NCBI RefSeq assembly: GCF_016889805.1
Contig: NZ_CP069535.1
Span: 2,728,001-2,792,000 of the forward strand
Length of the DNA: 64,000 nt
Source: Rhodanobacter sp. FDAARGOS 1247
GTDB lineage: Bacteria > Pseudomonadota > Gammaproteobacteria > Xanthomonadales > Rhodanobacteraceae
Direction of reading: 5' to 3'
Each line of letters begins with the position of its first letter. Positions within the stretch are counted from its first letter, which is position 1. Below, one piece after another: positions 8,411-17,906 of this stretch. The position numbers and the translations under genes are program-made. Below the pieces are notes generated by a model. The model had not been told where the DNA came from and made no database searches. It was given only the letters and a program-made list of their open reading frames with translations.

Positions 8411-9928
8411 TCAGTGTTCGGCAGGTGCGGCCGGTACCGCCGCGGCACGTGCCTTGGCTACCTCGTCCTTGCTGATCTGGCCGCCCGGGTTGCCCCAGCT
8501 GTTCAGCACGTAGGTCAGGATGTTGGCCACCTCGTCGTCGTTGAGCTGGCTCATCGGCGGCATCACCGAGTCGTACTCGTGGCCGTTCACCGTGATCTTG
8601 CCGGTCAGGCCGTGGGTGACGATGGTCATCGCCCGCTTCGGATCGGCCGCCAGGAAGTCCGACTTCGCCAGCGGCGGGAACACGTTGGCCAGGCCTTCGC
8701 CGTTCGCCTGGTGGCAGACCGAACAGGTGCCGGTGAACAGCTGCTTGCCCGCGGCGATCTGCTCCTCCTTGGTCAGCGTGCCGGCCGCATGCGCCTTGGC
8801 TGCCGTGGTCACCGCCTTCAGGTTCGGCTCCGAGCGATCGCCCAGGTACACCGCGTCCACTTCCTTGCCCGAGTAGATCGACTTGTCTTCCGGGCCGTCC
8901 ACCTTGAGGATGCCCAGCGCGCCCTTGTTGAAGGCGCGGAAGATCGAGTGGTCGACCAGCACGTAGCTGCCCGGCACGTCGGTGTGGAATTCCACCGTGG
9001 CCGCGCCGCCGGACGGGATCAGCGTGGTCTGCACATTGTGCTGCGCGATGGTGCCGCCCTCGGGTTGCACCTTGTCGAAGATCTCGCCGATCACGTGGAA
9101 GCTCGACACCAGGTTCGGACCGCCGTTGCCCACGAACAGGCGCACCGTCTCGTTGGTCTTGGCGGTCAGCGCGTTGTCGCCGGTGAGCGCGCCTTCCTTG
9201 CCGTTGAACAGCACATAGGTCGGGTTCTCGTCGATCGCCTTTTCCATGTCGAACGGCTGCAGGCCCTTCTGCCGGTACTTGCCGGTGGTGTAGAAGTCGC
9301 CCTGCATCACGTAGTACTCGTGGTCGACCGGGCTGAGGCCCTCCGGTGGCTCGACCAGGATCAGGCCGTACATGCCGTTGGCGATGTGCATGCCCACCGG
9401 CGCGGTGGCGCAGTGGTAGACGAAGATGCCCTGGTTCAGCGCCTTGAAGGTGAACTGCGATTCGTGGCCCGGCGCGGTGAAGCTGGAGGCCGCGCCGCCG
9501 CCCGGACCGGTCACCCCGTGCAGGTCGATGTTGTGCGGCATCTTGCTGTCCGGCGCGTTCTTCAGGTGGAACTCCACCGTGTCGCCCTGGCGCACCCGGA
9601 TGAAGCTGCCCGGCACGGTGCCGCCGAAGGTCCAGAAGGTGTAGCTGACGCCTTCGGAGATCGGCATCTCCTTCTCGACCACTTCCAGCTCGACGATGAC
9701 CTTCGCCGGGTAGTTGCGCTTCAGCGGTGGCGGCACGTGCGGCGGGCTGGTCAGCACCGCGTGGATCGGTTCGCCCTGGGGCGGGCCGAAGTCGCCGTGG
9801 GTGGCGGCGACCGCGGCCGGGCTGGCGGCCACCTCCCCCACCGGCGAGACCGAAGACGACTTGCCCGAACAGCCGGCCAGCGTCAACGCACCCGCCGCGG
9901 CAAGAACGAGTAACAACGAACGTGACAT
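8411..9928 (-). CDS. nirK: Copper nitrite reductase with C-terminal cytochrome c domain
   Basis: Reduces nitrite to nitric oxide in the periplasm, the defining denitrification step. The 505-residue protein begins with a lipoprotein signal peptide (LTLAGC lipobox), so it is probably tethered to a membrane. Two cupredoxin domains follow. The copper ligands are visible in MPHNIDLHG (type 1 His, catalytic Asp, type 2 His), [16 protein letters not shown] (type 2 His; type 1 Cys, His, Met), SFHVIGE and VDHSIF. A C-terminal class I cytochrome c domain has CSVCH and a Met ligand near VMPPM, and likely feeds electrons directly. An FNR-like box precedes it. Confidence 0.95.
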   Translation of the reverse strand: MSRSLLLVLAAAGALTLAGCSGKSSSVSPVGEVAASPAAVAATHGDFGPPQGEPIHAVLTSPPHVPPPLKRNYPAKVIVELEVVEKEMPISEGVSYTFWTFGGTVPGSFIRVRQGDTVEFHLKNAPDSKMPHNIDLHGVTGPGGGAASSFTAPGHESQFTFKALNQGIFVYHCATAPVGMHIANGMYGLILVEPPEGLSPVDHEYYVMQGDFYTTGKYRQKGLQPFDMEKAIDENPTYVLFNGKEGALTGDNALTAKTNETVRLFVGNGGPNLVSSFHVIGEIFDKVQPEGGTIAQHNVQTTLIPSGGAATVEFHTDVPGSYVLVDHSIFRAFNKGALGILKVDGPEDKSIYSGKEVDAVYLGDRSEPNLKAVTTAAKAHAAGTLTKEEQIAAGKQLFTGTCSVCHQANGEGLANVFPPLAKSDFLAADPKRAMTIVTHGLTGKITVNGHEYDSVMPPMSQLNDDEVANILTYVLNSWGNPGGQISKDEVAKARAAAVPAAPAEH

Positions 9929-9983
9929 GGGTTTCTCCCTGTGGTTTCTGGATGAAATCGTAGGGAGAGGTCACGAACCGCGC

Positions 9984-9997
9984 TTGACGCAAGTCAT
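9984..9997 (-). promoter_or_regulatory. FNR/DNR-like box upstream of nirK
   Basis: TTGACGCAAGTCAT has one mismatch from the TTGAC-N4-GTCAA dyad. It lies in the 124-base gap between the regulator gene and nirK, centred 62.5 bases before the nirK ATG. Placement beside its probable regulator and target makes this the strongest of the five boxes by context. Confidence 0.6.
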
Positions 9998-10052
9998 CTT
10001 TGTCGATGGAAAACTGCGCGTGCGTCAAGCCGCCACAGGCACCGAAAATCGC

Positions 10053-10814
10053 TCAGCGCGGAAGCAGGTTCCTGCCGAGCTGCTGCAGGCGCTCGGGATC
10101 ACGCAACACCAGCTCGCGACCTTCCAGTTCGATCAGTTCCTGCTGGCGGAAACGGCTGAGCACGCGACTCACGGTTTCCGCGGCCAGGCGCAGATAGTTG
10201 GCGATGTCGCCGCGCGACATGCTCAGGTGGAAGCGCGTGCCGGAGAAGCCCCGCTCCTCGTAACGCCGCGCAAGATCGGTGAGGAACGCCGCCATGCGCG
10301 CGTCGGCGTTGTGATCGCCGGCCAGCAGGGTGGCCATGCCCAGCTCCTTGCTGATCAGGCTGAACAGGCGCTGCTGCACCGCCGGCATGCGCGTGGCCAG
10401 CGCGCTCATCGCGGGGAACGAGAAGCGGCAGAAGTAGGCGGTGTCCAGCGCCACCGCATCGCAGGGGAAGTGGTCCGGATAGATCGCATTGAGGCCGATC
10501 ACCTCACCCGGCAGATAGAAGCCCAGCACCTGCTCGTGGCCCTCGGCGTCGACCATGCTGGTCTTCACCGTGCCGGCGCGCACCGCAAAGATGGAGCGGA
10601 ACGGATCGCCGGTGCGGAAGACGTGCTCGCCGGCATGAAACGGCCCGACGTGCTCGACCAGGCAATGGAGTTCCAGCAGCTCTGGCTTGCCATAGCCTTC
10701 GGCAATGCAGGCGCCGGAAAACGCGCAGGTGCGACAGAAATGGGTTTCGTCGCCGTCGTCGGCAATCGGATTCGGTGGCTCGGGCAGGCGGCCTGCCGGG
10801 TTGTTGCGGCGCAT
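10053..10814 (-). CDS. fnr: FNR/ANR-type oxygen-sensing transcription regulator
   Basis: A 253-residue Crp/Fnr-family activator. Residues C27, C30 and C36 (C-x2-C-x5-C) plus C129 match the four [4Fe-4S] ligands of E. coli FNR (C20, C23, C29, C122), so it should sense oxygen directly, unlike cluster-free DNR. A cyclic-nucleotide-type beta-roll is followed by a dimer helix and a helix-turn-helix, MSRGDIANYLRLAAETVSR, whose E, S and R match the FNR residues that read TTGAT-type half-sites. The ATG at 10814 has AAGG upstream. It sits directly upstream of nirK and is the natural regulator of the five local boxes. Confidence 0.92.
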   Translation of the reverse strand: MRRNNPAGRLPEPPNPIADDGDETHFCRTCAFSGACIAEGYGKPELLELHCLVEHVGPFHAGEHVFRTGDPFRSIFAVRAGTVKTSMVDAEGHEQVLGFYLPGEVIGLNAIYPDHFPCDAVALDTAYFCRFSFPAMSALATRMPAVQQRLFSLISKELGMATLLAGDHNADARMAAFLTDLARRYEERGFSGTRFHLSMSRGDIANYLRLAAETVSRVLSRFRQQELIELEGRELVLRDPERLQQLGRNLLPR

Positions 10815-10984
10815 GGGAGACCTTGCAAATCGCGCGAATCGGACCAGGCGCGCTGATGTCGGCATACCGCCACCGGCGCGCTGCGAATACCCCGCGATGA
10901 TACGCAATGCCGGCCGCCTCTGCGGCCCGGCCCGCCGGTCATGTCGTCGCACTGCCCCGGCGGCGCGCCGGTTTGCGTTCCGCA

Positions 10985-11020
10985 AAAAGAACAGGGGCCG
11001 GCATCACTGCCGACCCCTGT
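10985..11020 (-). terminator. Intrinsic terminator of tRNA-Asn
   Basis: On the minus strand, just after the tRNA, a 13-bp stem (ACAGGGGTCGGCA with TGCCGGCCCCTGT, one G-T-type mismatch position) with a GTGA loop is followed by TCTTTTT. This is a canonical Rho-independent terminator. Confidence 0.85.
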
Positions 11021-11027
11021 TTGCATT

Positions 11028-11104
11028 TGGCGCCCGAAGTTGGACTCGAACCAACGACCCCCTGATTAACAGTCAAGTGCTCTAACCAGCTGAGCTATTC
11101 GGGC
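11028..11104 (-). tRNA. tRNA-Asn (anticodon GTT)
   Basis: A complete cloverleaf on the minus strand: acceptor stem GCCCGAA paired with TTCGGGC, discriminator G and encoded CCA. The D arm is AGCTCAGCTGGTTAGAGC, the anticodon loop is CTGTTAA with anticodon GTT, and the T arm contains GGTTCGAGTCC. The length is 77 bases including CCA. Confidence 0.96.
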
Positions 11105-11175
11105 GTGAGCTGCGTAGTTTGCTGAGCAGGCCGCTGGCTGTCAAGACATCACCGGCGATTCCTGCCACTTTTTCT

Positions 11176-12576
11176 TCAGGCACCGAGCACCCGGTAGCAC
11201 GGCTCGTACGCGCTGCCGCCGGGAAGCTTCATGCGGTGCTGTGCCACGAAGGCCTGCAACAGCTTGTCCAGCGCACGCATGATGTCGGCATCGCCGTCGA
11301 TGTCGAACGGCCCGTTCTTCTCGATCGCCTGCACGCCCTCCTCCTTCACGTTGCCCGCGACGATGCCGGAAAACGCGCGGCGCAGGTCCGCGGCCAGCTC
11401 GTGCAACGGCCGGCCATGCCGGATCTGCAGTGCACGCATCGCCTCGTGGGTGGGCCGGAACGGCTGCTGGAACTCCAGTGGAATCTGCAGCGCCCAGTTG
11501 AAGAAGAACGCGTCCTTGGTGTCGAGCCGGTTGTGGCGCACCTTGTCCAGGCCCTTGATCATGGTGCGCGCCACTTCCTGCGGATCGTCCACGATGATCT
11601 GGTAGTGCTGCGCCACCTCGTCGCCCAGGCTCAGCCGCAGGAAACGGTCGATCTGCTCGAAATAGGCGGCCGACTGGCGCGGCCCGGTGAAGATCAGCGG
11701 GAACGGCGTGCCGGCGTTGTCCGGGTGCAGCAGGATGCCCAGCAGGTACAGGATTTCCTCGGCGGTGCCGACGCCACCGGGGAACACGATGATGCCGTGC
11801 CCGAGGCGCACGAAGGCCTCCAGCCGCTTCTCGATGTCCGGCATGATCACCAGGTGGTTGACGATCGGGTTCGGCGACTCGGCCGCGATGATGCCCGGCT
11901 CGGTGATCCCGATGTAGCGGTTGTGCCGGCGGCGCTGCTTCGCGTGCGAGATCGTGGCGCCCTTCATCGGCCCCTTCATCGCGCCCGGGCCGCAGCCGGT
12001 GCAGATGTCCAGCCCGCGCAGGCCGAGCTGGTAACCGACCAGCTTGGTGTAGTCGTACTCCTCGCGCGAGATCGAGTGGCCGCCCCAGCACACCACCAGG
12101 TTCGGATCCACCTGCGGTTTCAGGATGCGCGCGTTGCGCAGGATCTCGAATACGCCCTGGGTCAGCCCCGCGGATTCGTCCAGGTCGAAGCCGACCTGCT
12201 CCAGCTGGGTCGACACGTAGACGATGTCGCGCACCACCGCGACCAGCAATTCGTTGATGCCGCGGATGATCTGGCCGTCCACGAAGGCCTGCGCCGGCGC
12301 GTTGGTCAGCTCGATCTTCATGCCGCGATCCTGCTGCAGCACCTGGATGTCGAAATCGGGGTACTGCTCGAGGATCGCCCGCGGGTCGTCGCTGATGTTG
12401 CCGGAGGTCAGCACCGCCAGCGCACAGCGCCGCAGCAGTGCGTGCAGACCGGAGCCGCTGGCACCGCGCAGGCGCGCCACTTCATGGCGCGAGAGCACGT
12501 CCAGGCCACCGATCGGCGAAATGCGGGCGCTCACGACGCCGGTTCTGGCTGGCGCGCCCTTGTAAGTGTCATTCAT
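11176..12576 (-). CDS. ppnN: Pyrimidine/purine-5'-nucleotide nucleosidase (PpnN, LOG family)
   Basis: Cytoplasmic enzyme that cleaves nucleoside monophosphates to free base and ribose 5-phosphate; the E. coli protein (YgdH) binds (p)ppGpp. The 466-residue length matches the family (about 454 in E. coli). The central lysine-decarboxylase-like/LOG domain carries PGGVGTAEEI, plus the GCGPGAMKGPMKGA nucleotide-binding segment. The ATG at 12576 has GGAG about nine bases upstream. It is a single gene, with a terminator for the next upstream gene separating the two. Confidence 0.92.
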   Translation of the reverse strand: MNDTYKGAPARTGVVSARISPIGGLDVLSRHEVARLRGASGSGLHALLRRCALAVLTSGNISDDPRAILEQYPDFDIQVLQQDRGMKIELTNAPAQAFVDGQIIRGINELLVAVVRDIVYVSTQLEQVGFDLDESAGLTQGVFEILRNARILKPQVDPNLVVCWGGHSISREEYDYTKLVGYQLGLRGLDICTGCGPGAMKGPMKGATISHAKQRRRHNRYIGITEPGIIAAESPNPIVNHLVIMPDIEKRLEAFVRLGHGIIVFPGGVGTAEEILYLLGILLHPDNAGTPFPLIFTGPRQSAAYFEQIDRFLRLSLGDEVAQHYQIIVDDPQEVARTMIKGLDKVRHNRLDTKDAFFFNWALQIPLEFQQPFRPTHEAMRALQIRHGRPLHELAADLRRAFSGIVAGNVKEEGVQAIEKNGPFDIDGDADIMRALDKLLQAFVAQHRMKLPGGSAYEPCYRVLGA

Positions 12577-12652
12577 TCGATTGCTTCTCCATGGCCGCTC
12601 CATCGCGGCCGACCTGTTAGCTTCCTGCGTGAACCACGATATGGTCAAGCAT

Positions 12653-12683
12653 AAAAAAACCGGCGCCCTCGCGGGCGCCGGTT
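12653..12683 (-). terminator. Intrinsic terminator of the Oar-like receptor gene
   Basis: A perfect 11-bp stem (12658-12668 with 12673-12683), four-base loop, and a seven-base T-run on the minus strand. It lies 23 bases after the receptor stop codon. Confidence 0.9.
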
Positions 12684-12705
12684 GCGTTTCAGACCCGGGA
12701 ACGGA

Positions 12706-15700
12706 TCAGAACGTGTACTTCACCGTCAGCTGCACCGCCCAACGCTGAGCCAGATCGCTCGGGAAGGTCGAGGTCGGCACCTGCTCCGGGCTGTAGCTGC
12801 CATCGTGGATGTACTTGGAGCCGGAGATGTCGTAGATGTACTTGCCGTCGGCATCCACGCCATAGAAGTCGGCCAGGTTGCGGTAGCCCGGGAAGTTGGC
12901 GCGCTTCTCGATACCCCAATGCTTGTTCAGCAGGTTGGTGAAGTTGTAGACGTCGAGCTTGATCTTGCCCTTGTTGCCCTTGAACAGGCCGGGGATTTCC
13001 TGACTGAAGCTCAGGTCGATCTGGTTGAGCCAGCCTGCGTGATCGCCATTGCGGCCGGCGGGGCCACCCTGATGATCCTTCAGGTAGTCGTTCGCCTTGA
13101 TGTAGTCGTAGAACTGCTGGATCAGCTTGGGATCGGTGTTGGCACGGAACGACACCTGGCCCGGGTTCGGGATGAAGGCCAGGTCGTTGCTGAAGCCGTC
13201 ACCATTGGCATCGTTGCCGAAGGTCCAGCTGTACGGCGAGGCATTGTGGCCGTCATAGAACACGCTGGCGCTGGTGGCGTAATCGCCGAAGAAGCGATGC
13301 TGCCAGTTCAGGCCGGCGATCACGCGGCGCGGGATCGAGTAGCTCGACGGGCTCGCCTTGTCCTCGTTCGGGTTGAACACGTAGTTGTTGACGTAGTTCG
13401 AACGGGCGACGCTGCTGGTACCCGGGTTCACTTCCGTGGCGCGGCTCCAGGTGAAGCCCACCATACCCGACCAGTCGGTCGAGAACGGCTTCTTCAACGA
13501 CAGCGCCAGGCTGTCCGCACTGCCGCGGCTGCTGTTGGCCAGGTTGATGGTGCCGTCGGAGAAGGCGCCATTGGCGAGGTAACGCGACTGCTGACCCGAC
13601 GCACGCGGATCCTTGGTCGGGTTCTTGTAGTAGGTGAAGCGACCATCCGGCAGCACACCGGTGGGAGCACCGATGTTCATGTTCTGATAGTAGATCGCGT
13701 CACGCACCTTGATGTGCTGGTAGTCGGCGGTGGCGATCAGGCCCCACCACGGCAGCTCCTTGTCCATGCCCACGCTGAACTTCCACACGCTCGGCAGACG
13801 GAAGCCCGGCGACACGGTGTTGACCGTCTGCTGCCCCGAACCGACCACGCCGTCGTTCTGGTTGTGCGCATCCGGGCTGAACGCCGGCAGGTTCGTGTTG
13901 CACGGAGCCTTCTGCGTCGGGCCACAGTTGAACTGGGTCTGCGTGGCGCCCGAGTTGGAGAAGATATTGCCGATCCACACGCCGGGCGGGTTGGAGATGA
14001 ACAGGCCCGCGCCACCGCGCAACTGGGTCAGATGCTCGGTGTCGAAGTTGTAGTTGAACGACAGGCGCGGCTGCACCACGCGGTTGCCGTTGATCGTGGT
14101 CTGGTTGGTACGACCAAAACCGCCGGTGGCAGCACCAGTCACCGGATTGGTGCCCGGCGCCGCTGCGAACAGCGGGTTGTAGATGGGCTTGTCGCTCATC
14201 AGCGGGATGTCGACGCGGACACCGTACTGGACCGACAGGTTGTTGGTGACCTGCCAGGTGTCCTGCAGGAACACGCCCCACTGCTTGAGCTCGAAGTTGG
14301 CGGCAACGTCATTCAGGCTCAGGCCATCGGCCGGGCGGCTGTAACGGTACTGGTAGTAATCGCCATTCGCGAAGTTCTCAAGACCGCTCAGGCCATTGCC
14401 ATCCTCGAACGTGTAGCTGCCGAAATAGTTCTGCAGGAACAGGTTGTAGGTGGTGTCGCGCTCGTAGTCGAAACCGCCCTTGATGGTGTGGTCACCCGCG
14501 TAGTACGTGCCCGCCCAGGCGGCGTTCAGCGTCTTCACGTCCAGGATGTTGGCCTGGTACGAATAGTTGGTGCCGAATTCCACCTGCGCGCCGTCGCTGT
14601 AACCGACCGGATAGATGGTGATGTCCGGCAGGTCGCCACCCGCCACCGGGCTGTTGCCCTTGTGGAACTTCGCGTACGAAATGGTGGTGTCGGTCGAGAA
14701 CGAATCGGACCAGTCATCGTAGAAGTGCAGCGCGTAGCTGGTGTTCTTGGTGTCCGAGTTGTACCAGCCGCTGGACAGCACCAGCTTGGAGCTCGTGCCG
14801 CCGATGGTCGGCTTGCTTTCCTTGGTCTGGCTGAAGGTGAAGCTGGCGCGATGGCTGTCGCTGATGTTCCAGTCGATCTTGCCCAGATAGCGCTTGTCTT
14901 CCAGGTCGGTGTTGCCACCGCCCGCGGAGCCGATGTCGGTGATGCCGTACTTGCTGGCGGCGATGTCGCGCACCTGCTGGATCATGTCCGGGGTGAGGCC
15001 GTCCACGATGACGCTGGCGCCGCTGCCTTCCGCACCGTAGGGGCTGCCCGAACCGATCTGCTTGCTCTTCTCGGCCGAGATGAAGAAGAACAGCTTGTCC
15101 TTGATGATCGGGCCACCAACGGTGGCGCCGCCGGTCCACTGGCGATCGAAGCCGTTGAACTTGGTGTCGCTTTCGTTCTTGCCGATCATGTTCTGGTTCT
15201 GGAATACGTAGTAGACCGAACCATGGAAATCGTTGGTGCCGCTCTTGGTCACCGCATTCACCACGGCGCCCACGCCGCGGCGGGTCGCCACGTCATAGTT
15301 CGCGGTGGAGATGTTGTATTCCTCGATCGTGTCCTGCGAAATCGGCGTGGACAGGGTCGGCAGGCCGTTCGCGTTCAGGCCGAACGGATCGTTCGCGCTG
15401 ACCGAATCGACGGTGATGTTGTTGTAGCGGCTGTTCTGGCCGATCGCCGAGAACGAACCGGCGGCGCGATCGGTGACCACGATGCGCGGATCGAGGCGCA
15501 CGATGTTCTGGATCGAGCGATCCGGCGTCGGGGTGGCTTCGATTTCGCGGCTCGACACGTTGGTCGAGATGCCCTTGTTGTCAGCCGAAAAAGTCTGGGC
15601 CAGCGAGTTGGCCGACACGGTGACGCCGCTGAGGTTGGTGGCTGCCTGCTCACTGGCGCCGCCCATCGTCAGATTGACCGGGGTTTCCTGAGCCAGCTGC

Positions 15701-16002
15701 AGATAGACGTTGTCCTGTTCCGCCTGCGCCATGCCGGCCTTGGAGACGGTCACGTCGAACGGACCGCCCACGCGCAGACCCTGCGAGGAGTAACGGCCAT
15801 CCGGACCGGTGGTGGTGATCTTGGTGGTGCCCGACGGCTCATGCACGATCTGCACGGTGGCGCCGGCGACCGGCTGGCCGTTGGCGTCGAGCACGCGGCC
15901 GCTGATCGAGGAGGAGGTGTCCTGCGCCATGGCAGGCACCGACGCTGCCAGCAACGAGGCAATGGCAAACGGAAGGAGTTTGGTGCGAATTCGGTTATTC
16001 AT
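12706..16002 (-). CDS. Oar-like TonB-dependent receptor with carboxypeptidase-regulatory-like domain
   Basis: A 1098-residue outer membrane receptor. A signal peptide (ending ASVPAMAQ) is followed by a CarboxypepD_reg-like domain (SSSISGRVLDANGQPVAGAT and following). A plug domain comes next and then a long beta barrel ending in the aromatic-terminal strand QLTVKYTF. The plug has the Oar-family phrase RRGVGAVVNAVTKSGTNDFHG. Substrates of Oar-like receptors are generally unknown; some are linked to protein or peptide export or uptake. The ATG at 16002 gives the signal peptide. It is monocistronic, with a strong terminator and an unusual AT-rich upstream region. Confidence 0.88.
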   Translation of the reverse strand: MNNRIRTKLLPFAIASLLAASVPAMAQDTSSSISGRVLDANGQPVAGATVQIVHEPSGTTKITTTGPDGRYSSQGLRVGGPFDVTVSKAGMAQAEQDNVYLQLAQETPVNLTMGGASEQAATNLSGVTVSANSLAQTFSADNKGISTNVSSREIEATPTPDRSIQNIVRLDPRIVVTDRAAGSFSAIGQNSRYNNITVDSVSANDPFGLNANGLPTLSTPISQDTIEEYNISTANYDVATRRGVGAVVNAVTKSGTNDFHGSVYYVFQNQNMIGKNESDTKFNGFDRQWTGGATVGGPIIKDKLFFFISAEKSKQIGSGSPYGAEGSGASVIVDGLTPDMIQQVRDIAASKYGITDIGSAGGGNTDLEDKRYLGKIDWNISDSHRASFTFSQTKESKPTIGGTSSKLVLSSGWYNSDTKNTSYALHFYDDWSDSFSTDTTISYAKFHKGNSPVAGGDLPDITIYPVGYSDGAQVEFGTNYSYQANILDVKTLNAAWAGTYYAGDHTIKGGFDYERDTTYNLFLQNYFGSYTFEDGNGLSGLENFANGDYYQYRYSRPADGLSLNDVAANFELKQWGVFLQDTWQVTNNLSVQYGVRVDIPLMSDKPIYNPLFAAAPGTNPVTGAATGGFGRTNQTTINGNRVVQPRLSFNYNFDTEHLTQLRGGAGLFISNPPGVWIGNIFSNSGATQTQFNCGPTQKAPCNTNLPAFSPDAHNQNDGVVGSGQQTVNTVSPGFRLPSVWKFSVGMDKELPWWGLIATADYQHIKVRDAIYYQNMNIGAPTGVLPDGRFTYYKNPTKDPRASGQQSRYLANGAFSDGTINLANSSRGSADSLALSLKKPFSTDWSGMVGFTWSRATEVNPGTSSVARSNYVNNYVFNPNEDKASPSSYSIPRRVIAGLNWQHRFFGDYATSASVFYDGHNASPYSWTFGNDANGDGFSNDLAFIPNPGQVSFRANTDPKLIQQFYDYIKANDYLKDHQGGPAGRNGDHAGWLNQIDLSFSQEIPGLFKGNKGKIKLDVYNFTNLLNKHWGIEKRANFPGYRNLADFYGVDADGKYIYDISGSKYIHDGSYSPEQVPTSTFPSDLAQRWAVQLTVKYTF

Positions 16003-16469
16003 TCTTGATCGACCCTCAGGCTCGCAACGAAAAGGAAACTCAGGTTTGAAGGTCAAAAACGTGACTCCGCCCGGCGCAGGCCAGGCAACATCGACACGAT
16101 CTGCAACCCCAATTGATTTGCGCGGTTCGAAAAACAGCAGAACCGCAAGAACTCCAGCACGCTGGACCAACCCGTCCGCGGCTTTGTTAAATGATTGTAA
16201 CGTCATTGTATGACATTTTTGTAACGTTTACACGTCACCCCGGCGCGGCGAACCTCTCCTCCTGATGCGAGCACGAAGCCTTTCGAATCAGTCACATGGC
16301 GACCTTTCCCGGGATCGCCATGGCCGTCGTGCGACACCTTATCCAGGGACGCGCCTATACCGAACGGAGAATGTTTGCCGCGGTTTGGCGCACACCTGCC
16401 GGATGTCGATCTCGCGGGATCAACGCGCCCCGTCGCCGCGCTGAAACAGCTCGCGGCAGGGGCGAAAGC
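16003..16469. other. Intergenic region with AT-rich promoter-like segment
   Basis: A 467-base gap between the receptor gene and marC. About 16185-16235 is AT-rich against a very GC-rich background and holds a palindrome with flanking direct repeats, listed separately; it is probably the receptor promoter region. The rest shows no credible gene or RNA. Confidence 0.5.
16195..16226 (-). promoter_or_regulatory. Palindrome flanked by direct repeats upstream of the receptor gene
   Basis: A perfect 13-base palindrome, GTCATTGTATGAC (16202-16214), is bracketed by the direct repeats TTGTAACG at 16195-16202 and 16219-16226, 24 bases apart. It lies about 200 bases upstream of the receptor start. It looks like a protein-binding site; the regulator is unknown. 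Confidence 0.4.
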
Positions 16470-17081
16470 TCAGGTGCTCGCGTGCAGGAACGAGGCCACG
16501 CCAGCCATGAACATCTGCACCGAAAGCGCGATCAGCAACATGCCCATCACGCGCTCCAGCGCCGTCAGCACGCTCTCGCCGAGCCAGCGGAACAGATAGG
16601 TCGAGCTGAGCAGGATCAGCGCGGTGGCGAGCCATGCCAGCAGCAGGGCCAGAACCCAGTCTGCGGTGCGGCCGGGTTGGGTATTGGTCAGAAGCAGCAG
16701 CGCCGCCATCGCCGAGGGGCCGGCCACGCCGGGTATCGCCATCGGCACGATGAACGGCTCGCCGCCACCGGACTTGCCGAAGATGCCGCCGCCATCAGCG
16801 GGCGGGAATACCATGCGGATGCCGATCAGGAACAGCACGATGCCGCCGGCGATGCTGATCGACTCCTGCCTGAGCTGCAGAAGATGCAGGATGTACTGGC
16901 CGCCGAACAGGAACGCCAGCAACACGCCCAGCGCGATCAGCAGCTCGCGCACCATCACGTGGCGGCGGCGCTTGGGCGGTACGTCCTTCAGCAGGCTGAG
17001 GAACAGCGGGATATTGCCCAGCGGGTCCATGATCAGGAACAGCAGGATGCCCGCGGACAAGGTGGTCATCTGCGCTTCCAT
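16470..17081 (-). CDS. MarC family membrane protein
   Basis: A 203-residue inner membrane protein with about six hydrophobic helices. The motif LFLIMDPLGNIPLFLSLL near the N-terminus, and later IPGVAGPSAMAALLLL, are typical of the MarC/YhgN family. The molecular function of this family is unknown; an antibiotic-resistance role once proposed for MarC was not supported. The ATG at 17081 is chosen because GGAG lies eight bases upstream; an internal ATG at 17069 is possible. It is on the same strand as the SDR gene, 58 bases apart. Confidence 0.85.
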   Translation of the reverse strand: MEAQMTTLSAGILLFLIMDPLGNIPLFLSLLKDVPPKRRRHVMVRELLIALGVLLAFLFGGQYILHLLQLRQESISIAGGIVLFLIGIRMVFPPADGGGIFGKSGGGEPFIVPMAIPGVAGPSAMAALLLLTNTQPGRTADWVLALLLAWLATALILLSSTYLFRWLGESVLTALERVMGMLLIALSVQMFMAGVASFLHAST

Positions 17082-17139
17082 CTCGACTCCATGTTTGATC
17101 GACGCCGGTGTGGCGCCCTTTCGGTGGACCTGCTGCCGA

Positions 17140-17904
17140 TCAGCCGGCCCGCAGGTCCAGTATCGTGCCGCGGGCCGGGGCGCCCCGCGCGCCCAACAGG
17201 TGGATCGCCGCGGCGGCGGTGGCATCCGGCAACGGTCGCTGCAGCAGGTCTTCGCCGAAGTAAGCCAGCTGCCGCAGCGCCGTGCGCATCGGCGCCGGCA
17301 ACAAGGCATGCACCCGCAGCGGACCGGTGTCGGTTTCCTCGTGGAGGATCGCCGCGAAACGCTCCAGCGCCGCCTTCGATGCGCCGTAACCGCCCCAGTG
17401 CGCGCGCTGCAGCAACTCGGGGTCGTCCAGCACGAACACCACGGCACTGTCATCGGCCTGGGTCAGCAGCGGCAGGCAGGCCTGGGTCAGCGCGAACGGT
17501 GCGTTGACGTTGACATGCATCGCGCGCAGCCAGGCGTCCGGCTTGTGCATGGTGATCGGCGTGAGGCCGCCGAAACTCACGGCGGCGTGCACGATGCCAT
17601 CGAGGCGACCGAAGTCGCGCTCCAGCCCTTCGGCCAGCGCGGCATAGTCCTTCGGCGTGGCCACTTCCATGTCCAGCGGGTGGATCACCGGCTCGGCCAG
17701 GCCCTCGGCGAGCATCGCGTCGTAGAGTTGCTCGAGCTGGCGCTTGCGCTTGCCGGTGATGACGACGGTGGCGCCCGCACGCGCCGCGGCTCGCGACACC
17801 GCCCCGCCGAGGCCACCGTAGGCGCCGGTGACCAGCACCACGCGGCCGGCCAGGGTATCGCTGGCGGGCTGCCAGTGATCGGGCAGGCGGGAAAAAGGCA
17901 GCAT
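17140..17904 (-). CDS. Short-chain dehydrogenase/reductase (YciK-like)
   Basis: A 254-residue classical SDR. The NAD(P)-binding motif [12 protein letters not shown] lies near residue 26. The catalytic Tyr-Lys pair is in [10 protein letters not shown], although the usual catalytic serine region reads VVFVLDD and lacks an obvious serine. It resembles the YciK subgroup, whose substrate is not firmly known. It lies two bases downstream of the glutaredoxin gene on the same strand, so the two are probably co-transcribed. Confidence 0.82.
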   Translation of the reverse strand: MLPFSRLPDHWQPASDTLAGRVVLVTGAYGGLGGAVSRAAARAGATVVITGKRKRQLEQLYDAMLAEGLAEPVIHPLDMEVATPKDYAALAEGLERDFGRLDGIVHAAVSFGGLTPITMHKPDAWLRAMHVNVNAPFALTQACLPLLTQADDSAVVFVLDDPELLQRAHWGGYGASKAALERFAAILHEETDTGPLRVHALLPAPMRTALRQLAYFGEDLLQRPLPDATAAAAIHLLGARGAPARGTILDLRAG

Positions 17905-17906
17905 GC

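Noticed and set aside
12682..16008. An 1108-codon open frame antisense to the Oar-like receptor
   Set aside because: Same effect: repetitive Val/Arg/Gly composition and exact overlap with a strongly supported receptor gene with a signal peptide and a terminator.
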